Assembly (NCBI GenBank): GCA_029721515.1
Contig: CM056556.1
Coordinates: forward strand, 22,551,169-22,615,168
Reading direction: 5' to 3'
Length of the DNA stretch: 64,000 bases
DNA from: Synanceia verrucosa
Lineage: Eukaryota; Chordata; Actinopteri; Perciformes; Synanceiidae
Under the pieces are notes generated by a model. It was not told where the DNA came from. It saw nothing but the letters and a program-made list of their open reading frames with translations, and ran no database searches. This document shows positions 52,301 to 62,200 of the stretch, piece by piece; position 1 is the first letter of the stretch, and the number at the start of each line of letters is the position of its first letter. Made by a program: the position numbers and the translations under genes.

Positions 52301-53225
52301 ATGCAACATATAAATCAATCAAGAAATGAGATGATAGTATAGATTGGACTCTCCAGCGGTATTTAAAATAATTAATATAAATTAGCTCCACCTTTACCAT
52401 ACAGTATGAAAGTGATGAACACATGAATGTATCATTCAAGTAATGCAATAATAATGTCATGAATAATATACTGAAATGGGCCACTCAGCACAATGAGTAC
52501 TTTTTGGTACTTTTTGATCTTATTGATAACATTTTATGTCCTTTATAAACATATATTAATGGACATAAAATACATCCACAGAGCTTTTAGAAGGTGCTGA
52601 ATAAAAGCATTGCTATATTTTGACGCTAATACTCTACTTTTGTACTTTTACACAAGTAAGATTTCCAGTGTAAGACTTTAGTGATATTGCATCTTTTACT
52701 TTTACTGGGTGTTTTTTATCATCACTCTTGAACTGCTCAAAGTGAGCACAGGAGCAATAAGATGCTCCTGTGAGGTTTGAAGTGTTATTTTGCCTCTTTC
52801 TGCCCTCTGGTGGTTGTATTGTTCCTGGGTGGGGAACAGTATGTGTCTCTAAATAAAATGAGTAGCTGTGTACATGTATGCACATCACAGCTTTTATTTC
52901 AATTACAGTAGCTGAGAGAAGATAAAAGTCAGAGGTTAGTGAGAGCAGAGGTCCAGCTCAGAGTCATTAGAGGAGTCATTGTTTGTCTGGAATAAGCTTC
53001 CTCCTCCTGTCTGCTGTCATCCACCCCTCAACCCCATTAAATCTGAGTTAATCTGAACCTCATAGTGTCTGTCATCTGCATTATCTCTGCCCCTCTAATC
53101 TCAGCTCTGACCTAGAATTGTTGTCTTAAAAACACAACAGAGAAGAACAGAAAGGAACATTAGGAGCCCTCAACCTCATTTGACTTTTAATATAATTTTA
53201 ATTATATTATTATAATTATTTCCAA

Positions 53226-53259
<34 letters not shown>

Positions 53260-56200
53260 TATAATATTAGTAGTAGTAGTAGTAGTATTTTATTATATAA
53301 TTATGTGTTGTATTGTAATAAATTATAATAGTAAATAGCTTAGACTATTTTTCATAAATATAAAAGAGAATTACAAAAGCATAAAAGTCTTACAGTATAA
53401 AAAAAAAATAAAAATATTTCAAAATAGGAACATTAGTATCTATAATTATTATTGTTTATTACTGTTGTGAAGCTTTTTAGAAGGCACTTAAATACCACCA
53501 CTTGTTACAACTCTGGATCTGGAAATCAAAGCCTCAGATTAACTGTATGAAAGAAAATCTGTTAAACTTGTTTGCACAAATTTTTAACCAGATCCCTCCA
53601 ACTAAGGGAGGCATCTGTCATGCCTTTTACAAATACTCATGGGAAGTGACAGAACAGAATTGGCACAAATTTTAAAAAATGTTCTCATCTATCTCCTTTT
53701 GTTAGTGTGCAGTTCGGAGCCAGAGAACATCCAGGCAGTGCCCTACAACCTCAGCAGCCTGCTGGTGACGTGGGAGCGGCCGCGGGCAGTGTATGACGCC
53801 AGCATTGAGAAATACTCTGTCACCTACCATCTGGCCAGCAGTGAAAATGCTGCCCCCTCCATATACCTGACCGACGGAGACCAGGATGTGGTGAGAGGGA
53901 GAGCCAGAAAGTTCATAATGTCAATAATGATTTATTCAAAGTTGTTATTCATTTCCCATCCAAAGCCTTCAGTCCACCACTTCTATCAGGCATCTATTAG
54001 CATCCTGGGCTTTACACTTTTAACACAAGGGCTGTCTTAAGAGCAGATATTTCTGTTTCACTAGTTTCTGTGCTGTAATTGTAAAGTGCCAAAAGGTTTG
54101 TTTCCTTTTCCTTGTTCCTCCATGCACTGGCATTGTTACTTATTGTCACACAGCAAAGACTTCCATGTTATGCTCCCTTTAAACTGTTTGTTATTCACAG
54201 TTCTTTATTTATTTATCGGACCTGACCTTACAGAACCTCTTACCATCCTCTTGTTCAGAAATCCACCTTTTGGTGCATTGGATAGTGTTTTGACAGTTTT
54301 GCAAACAGTCTCTGCTCTGCTACCATTACTACTACTTTACAACATGACAGTGAACTAACTGAACTTCTACGTCCTTACAAGTTGATGCTCATACAAATTA
54401 ACTCATGATGGTGCTGTTGGGAAAATAATGCTTCTTTAAAGCCAATGTCATTCCTTCTCCTTCCATCAGGGGGCGATTCTTGATGACCTGTTAGCCAACA
54501 CCAGCTACGTGGTCCAGGTTGTGGCGGTCTGCAGCAACGGTCTGTACGGACGTGTGAGCGACCTGCTGGAGGTTGCCATGCCCATCGACGACCTTGGTAA
54601 GAGCGACCGTGCCCGAGACTGAGAGACAAATTGTACAGATGTTTCAGATTATTTTTAATTATTTTATTATTAGTGTTTTTCAGTCACGTAGAAAAATCAC
54701 TGGCTTCTTAGTGCAAAGCAGTAACACTTTTTTAATAATGAAAGAGTAGTAGTACCTAATCTATGGAAGCTCATTCCTGACAAGAAAAAAATAAACATGC
54801 AGGTTTTGCAGAAATGAACAGAAATGAAAATCAAGTCAAAAGTTTGATGGTTTAACTTGTTTCATGATGCTATCATTTTGATTTTGTATCAGTGTTATAT
54901 ATGTTTATTTTTTTGTATTTCAGACTTACTGATTACTAATAAAATTAATTATTTATCAGGAAACAAATTTATTGGCTAAATTTACATGAGATTTGGGTGG
55001 GTGTTAGCGGTGCAGTGAGATTCATGTCATCTTCTTCACATGTGTTTTATCACCAATCAGATTACTTTTCCTTTTACAAACATTTCCATCCTCATACTCA
55101 TCTTCCTTCTGGACCCTCCCTACCCTTCACTCTGGGGTATCTATTTTGGGTTTTATGAGAATTTAATCACATGCCTACTGTTGTTTGACTCATCGCTTTC
55201 TGTGTTCTTAACTGTTTCACAGCTTTTTCTGTCTTCAGTTGTGCTTTTTCTATATATTTTATAAAATAGAAGAACATTCTTGGTTTTGGGGTCAAGGTGT
55301 CATTTCCAAAAGTCGCCATCTTTGTGTTGTTTTCATCGTGTTGCGCTCGTTCCTTCTGACTTGCACATTAAGTGAAATGTTTGCATGTTTGCAGCAGCAG
55401 TTTGTGTAAAATGGGTTGGAATAACAACCATCGTAACTTTGTATTCCAAATGAACTTTATCTTAAATAAACTAATATGTCTCGTGACAAAGAAAAAAAAA
55501 TACCCGGCATCTTATTTCAGTGTCAGCTTGCATGAATGGGTGATATCCGCAGTATCCGGTACGTTTCTGTGACTGAAGTTTTTGTCTGTACCATGTCTAC
55601 TGTGCTGACATTGTGATTCCACTTTAGCTGCACCTGAAGATAGTGCAACTGTTGTCATATCCTCCATCAAAGCCCAAGTATGACATTGCATGATGGAAGT
55701 TGATAAAGGCTTTTGCTATTTCGAGCACTCATGGAGACACATCAGCTTAGTGCTACAACAGCTCTGCTAACTTAACGTTAATGCTGTCTTGGTCTACAGC
55801 TGGTGTGATAACACACATAAAAATTATAATTGATTCATTTTCTGTTCATTAATAAACTAATAACGACAACACTTGATTTTCTCATCAAATAAACCAGATC
55901 TTTCCATTGATGATAAATTTAATGTTTTAGCCACTTTTGCGTCAAACCCTGAGTCATTTCCATCAAACCTGATTCATTAAACTTGTAAAACATCACCTCA
56001 TGCTTCACAAGCCAGTTTGATCTGGTCTCCGTGATGTGTGACAGGTAAGAGCCACACCACACCCTGCCCCCTGACAGTCCCGCTGTGTGCTGTGCGTCTC
56101 TGCTTGGTCAACATATGTGGCATTTGCAAATAACTTTCTTTTTGGTGAGTTTGTTTTATCCCTCTTAGGTGACAGACGAGTGGAGTTTGACGACCAAATC

Positions 56201-59200
56201 AGAATAAAGTAACTGTCAGTTGAAATTCCTGTTCTTGGCTCGTCTGACAAGGAGGATGAAACAGACAAACAGTTTTTTGCAAATGCTTTTTGTTTAAGGT
56301 TTTCTGTGCTCGCTTGTGCCCTTGGGGAAGTCAATGCATGAAAGTCTGAACGTGTCTGAAGTGTTGCATGCAAGTACAGTACTTGTCACGATTACGTATT
56401 GTGCTTGAAGCCAACATACAGCTTTTAGTGATGTGTACAACCTTTCCCTCTTTTCCATTTTCTCCCACTGTCATTTGAATTTACATCCATCAATGGCAAC
56501 ATATTCATCTTTCATTATCAAGATTATAGAGAGGGGTTTTTTTAGGTTTAAATTGAAGAAACTTGAGCAGAACATTTAGCTTTTAATTTTTCTTAAACAA
56601 AGCATCCCAGGGTTTGCCTTCTCCTCTTTGTTATCTTCTGACCACATTGTTTTCAAATAGTTTTACCCTTTCTCATTTGGCTTTCTGTACATTTGTTGAA
56701 ATTAAGCCCACATAAATACAACTCAAAAAACTCAACAATCAAAGCAGGAAAAACTTAAAGTGTAAAGTGAGTTTGACACGTGATATTATTTCAGTCTTTG
56801 TTTTCACTTCTTTTGTAATGATACAACATGTCTTTTTTTTCCCCAGAGAATGCACTGGATCCTGATTCACATGAATTTGACAATGAGGTAAGGAAGCCTC
56901 TTTTTACAATGCTGCATGCTATTGTTTGATTAGAACTATTGATTTTATTGATTATATTTATTTATGAGGTGATGAGATGGGAGGGAGACACAGTAGCTGT
57001 GTAAAGTTCTTTGACATATTTCTGAGGACCATCGTAAGGGTTCACCTTTCAACAAATAGTTGTTGAGTGTAGAAAGAGTATTGAAAATTATTTCTGTTTA
57101 TCATGGTACATAAACTTTTCTCTCACCAATAGGGCAACTATGAACCTGATCTATCTTGGAATGAACAAGTCCAAACTGAGGATTATGATCTGACCTGGAT
57201 ACCTACAAACTCAGCAGCAACCACAACGACTTCTGCATCACCTTTTTTCCCTCCAGCGGGAAGAAGAACCACAACAGCAGAACCTGGTCAGAGGAAAACC
57301 ACCACTGATCTGGTTTCCCCAGTCAGATCCACCCAGCATAGTCTGAGCCATTCTGAAGAGCTGGGACACCGCAGTACTTCCACACTTCCACCAGAGGTCC
57401 CCTTGTCACCAAATACCAGAGAGGATGCTGACTTCAGTGGCAACACTCCTTTTGACTCCACAACAGTAACAACAACAAAAAAAGGCTTCATCTCCACTCT
57501 TACTACTCCTGTTTACTCCCATACAAAGACAGATGGTGTTCTTGGAGGTGGTGCTGCTGAAGACTTATCTGAAAAAAAAGGCATTGTTAGTAGCAGTACT
57601 CCTACACTCACCAGTGCAAAAACAAAAGGTGGGTTAAATATTTCTTCAAACAGCACCACCTCCACCACGCTGAGGTCTCGTACCAGTGATTTGAGCAGTA
57701 CAACAGCATCATCATCCTTCATTCAGGCCGAGATTGACAAAGGCCTGGCACGTCCCATAGAACAAGAAGCCACCACTGACGGAGGAGTGTCCACTGGACC
57801 TGAAGATCTTCCAGAGAACCAGACTTCATCCACCCAACCATCCTTGTCAGGTGAAGCTGTTCCACATAGGCCCACAAGTTCCAGCATTCATCAATTTTCG
57901 CCTACCATATCCTCCACCCAGTTGAGTGCCGTTCTCTTGCAGACCACACAGCCAATGTCCAATGGTGAGCGCCTCCCTGTCCTCCCTTACACCTCCTCCT
58001 CCTCTTCCTCTCCCTCCCCTATGTGTGACACTGCGGACCCCTCTGCCTGCCTGCATGACCTTCCCTCCTCATCCTGGCCCGTGTTGTCTGCCACTGCATC
58101 GGACCCACAGCATGCCGCTACTGCTCCGTTGTCTAGCAAAGATGCGGCTTCTCCCTCAACTCCCACGCTCCCTGCCTCCACCCTGTCCCACCTCCCTCAC
58201 CCCTCACCACCCCTGTCTGGTTTGGAGACTGACACTGTCTTCCCTGGTGTTGGGTTCAGTGATGATGATAGTGATTTGTTATCTGGGTCTTCATCCTCAT
58301 CAGTCTCCTCTGGCGACCCCTCAGTGTTTAGCAATACACCTCTTCTTCAAGTGGTGCCGGATCCGCACGGCACCACTGCCGTCGAGCCGTCTGAATCCTC
58401 CTGGGATCCATCACTCTCAACAGTCTCTCTGTCTCTCAGTCCCGCCCTCCAGCCTTCAGTTCTTCTCTCTAGTGACTTCACCCTTTCAGGCACAACTCCA
58501 GGCTTATCTCATTTCCCAGCTGGGTTTGAGGACGCAAGGTACGCTACGGGAAACACAATAGAGTCCTTTCTCCCAGAAGCCAGTGGTGACGAGTTCCCTT
58601 TAGCCAGTGACATGTACCCCATGTGTGGCTGTTCTCTGGAGCCATCGTCGTCGTCATCCTGGTTGCATGCCTCTCCTCATGTACCCCCGCCGCCCTCAAC
58701 TTGGAAGTCTGCTAGCTTAGAGTTTTACTCTAGTTTGGACTTCCCTTCAGCCTCTGGTGTTGGTATAGACAATCTTCTACACTCTCTGTCTGTGGCGGGT
58801 TCTGATGGTCTGCCCTTAGACCAGTCTCTGCAAACCCATAGCACTATATCTCCCTCATCATCCTCTTCTCACTCCTTCCTCTTCAAAGTCACGCACAGTG
58901 ACCTGCCCGTTTCTGTTGCAGCCACAGTGTCTGACGCCGTGGATCCCTGGTTCCCGGCATCAGATGGGACCTCTGCCCTACAAACTTCTGCCCTCCCTTC
59001 CTCACCCACAGCCACCCCCTTCACTCCCACCCCAGAAGGACAGGCATTGGACACTAGCAGCAGTGCTTCTGGCTCGGCCCTGTTCCCTGAGGGTGTAGAT
59101 CAGGAGTGGGACAGGGTTCAAACCTCAGCCTCTGGAGAGAATGTGTTCCCTTATTCAACCAAAGTCACAAGCATAGTTCCCCCGTCTTCGACCTCTGAGT

Positions 59201-62200
59201 CTGGCCAGTCCCCCGATGACTTGGATGAACGCTCTTCAGCGTTCTATTTTGAAAACGAGAGTGGCAGTGCCATCACCTTGGAGACAGGAAGCGCTGCAAC
59301 ATCACCCATTCCTGCAGTTACCTCAGCTTCACCCTGGACGCTCGGTGGGGAGGAGGAGAGCGGCTCAGGACAGGGTGAAAGCCTGTATGACAACGAGACA
59401 TCCTCTGACTTCAGTATCTCTGAGCGCACGGAAAGAGAGTCGGAGGAAGAGGAGCCAGTCGAAGGTAAAACAAAACAGCCGCCGATGTGGGGAAAACACT
59501 GCATTTCACCTGCAAAATCCCAGGAAGACTGGACATCAAAAAGATGACTAATCCACCATCTGTCAACAACTACATTTCACTTTTTTCTTTCATTTTTGCA
59601 AATTCATGCATGCAAGGTGAAACATCATCTGTTACAGTCACCAAACAGGATCCAGTAACTTGTACCATCACTCTCTTCATCGTCATCATTTGAAATCAGC
59701 TGTTTTAGTGCCAGTCATCCATCCATGCATTCAGTAGGGACGTTGTGGTCAGGATGCCAGTCCCTCACAGAGTCTATACCAGTATGCTGTAGTCAGAGTC
59801 TACATGTCTTGATTATTTTCAGTGTTCACAACTAATCTATTGACGTCAAAGAGGAACGCATCACTTTTTGAGGATTTTACTGCAGCTCTAGTATCAAATA
59901 TGGAGATCTTCTTATCAAATATTGCCTGGCATGGCCACCAGAGTGTAGCAGAGCTCTCTTTTTGACACTGCACTGTGCAAAGCCTCAAAAAGCACTCCAA
60001 TAAAGCAGAACAACCTGAACTCTCCAGTGGAGGTTTAGTAGGAGAGCATTGGTGCTGATGTTTTTCATGTATTTCATCAGTTTATAGAACAATTTCCATC
60101 CTTCAACGTAGCAAATGCTTTTAGTTAATATCTATGAAAGTGAATATATCTCAACCTTTAAGACCCGCAGATATGTAATCCATTCCTGACAACAAAACTG
60201 ACTTTACCCAAATTGTTTCTTTTACACATGATCTAAGATTTTTAGATTACATCTATAATCATACTTCTTATTGCTGTTATAGTTATTTATCCATTTCCTT
60301 ATGTTTATTGTTTGGGCTTTCTAGCAGCAGCAGTATCGTGAGTGCTGTGCTTTTGGGCAAGTTTTGATCATCGAGAGGTTTTTTTTTTTTTTTTTTTTTT
60401 AATACACGTGTTGAACTTTATTACACCATGACAAAGACTTAAATGTAAAGGGAGGAAAAAAGGAATTGATCATTCACCGTGTGATAATCAATCTGCAGCA
60501 AGTTTCAAAAAGGAAGTCATATATTGTGCAGATTTGAAATCCCTTTCAGGCAAATGTGGCATGTGCATGGAAACCAGTGAGTGTCTGGAAGGTAGAAAAT
60601 TTCAAAACCGATTGTATTGTTTTCGGCTAAAATGCCAATACGCTCCTTTAGAATATTCAGAGTATATTTCAATATCCATTCCCCTGACATCCTGACAGCC
60701 AGATTTAAAATAACTTCACCTTCACCATTTAGTTCAACTTAATTATTTAGTTTGAAATCTTTTCAGTGGGAAGTTTTGCATGCTTTATTCTCTTCTATTC
60801 CTTTTTGAATCAGCTTGTCTCTTCATTTTCTGCACTTGAAATGAATAATCTTTTCCATCGTTCTTTCTGAGCTTTTTCTTTTCTTTTGCTCATTATCACT
60901 ATGTTTTTTGAGAGGCAGACAAGAATTTGCTGGATGGGTGACTGAATGGATGGGTTCTACTGCACAGCGCAGAAAGCGCACAACAGGCTCTTTATGAACT
61001 AGTCAACAGGGCTGACACAGCCATTCATGGCTGAACTGAGTCAGTTTGTGCAGAAGAGCTAAATTCTTACGAACAGAACAGCCTTCCAGTCAAGGTTAAT
61101 CCATACTAGTGTTCTTCTTACTGGTTATTAGACAATAAATGGAGGATTAGGCAGTGTCAGCTCAGTAAGGTCATGTTCAGTCGTCAGGTTTTCTTTTCAC
61201 GTTATTCAAAGTTACAATAAGGCCGCCTGATGGACCCAGTTCAGCTGTAGTTTGATGAATTATGTTCTCTCTTGATCTGTGATGGACTTTGATTATGAGC
61301 CTTTGTAGCTCTGTGTTTCTTTCAAGAGGTTTAGCTGGTTTGATTGTGATGAGTTTAGTGCAGTAGGTGGGTGAATATGAATGTGGTGGTACATTGAGTT
61401 TCACTGCTGGTCTATCAATACTGTTCATACTAGTTTCTGAAAAAGATGTTAGATATTGGAGAATGTTGGACTTTCAGTTCTGGTAACAGTTCAAGGAGGT
61501 CAGTTTATTCTGTGCTGAAGAATAAAACATCCTGATTGGTCGCAAGTTGTTGGTATCACCCCTAATTTTTGGACAGAGGACTTGCATGGACACTTTGAGT
61601 AAATATGAACCACCCATAGAGAATGCAAACCTTATTTATTTGAAGTTCCTATGCCGTTCTAGGACTAATATTATTATGTAATCAGTGCCCCAAATATGGC
61701 TTTGTTAAGAGGGTAACCCACAAAATGTATGGGCATGAAAAAAATTTAATTCAACCTAATTCTCCTGGCAATTTCCCTAAATGAAATTAAATCCGGCACA
61801 TTCTAAAAAACTAAAAGTAATGGCTGAAAATGGTGAAAAAGCTAAAAATAATGAGCAAGAGGTTGAATTACTGAAAAGTAATGGATAAATGGAGTACATG
61901 ATGTCCATCAACGGGTCCTTTTGTTCATCTGAGAGGGCTGTGGAGGGACAGATTGGAGCCACTTTTATTTTCAAACTTCCTCCAAGAAATGTAATAGTGT
62001 TACATAATAGTAATAGTGAACCTCCAGTATGCAACAGGTGATTGCTCTGACTTTTTCTCTCACACTGCAGTAGCTTTGATTTCTATCCACTTCTGTTCTC
62101 TCTCTCCAGATGCCAGTAATAGCAGCCATGAGTCGAGAGTAGGTTCGATCCTGGACAGGGAGCGGAAAGCTGTGGTTCCTCTGGCCGTCATCTCCACCCT

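Larger units (their letters stand above)
49584..53705. other. ptprz1 intron 8
   Basis: 4,122 bp. Contains the Tc1 copy 50188-51751, a MITE at 52130-52710 and an (AAT)n/(AGT)n tract at 53229-53288. The remaining sequence is AT-rich and unassigned. Confidence 0.7.

Noticed and set aside
57926..58561. 211-codon open frame overlapping the long ptprz1 exon in another frame
   Set aside because: The Ser/Pro/Thr-rich exon uses few stop-forming codons, so other frames stay open by chance; the product is a low-complexity Pro/Leu/Ser string with no independent signal.
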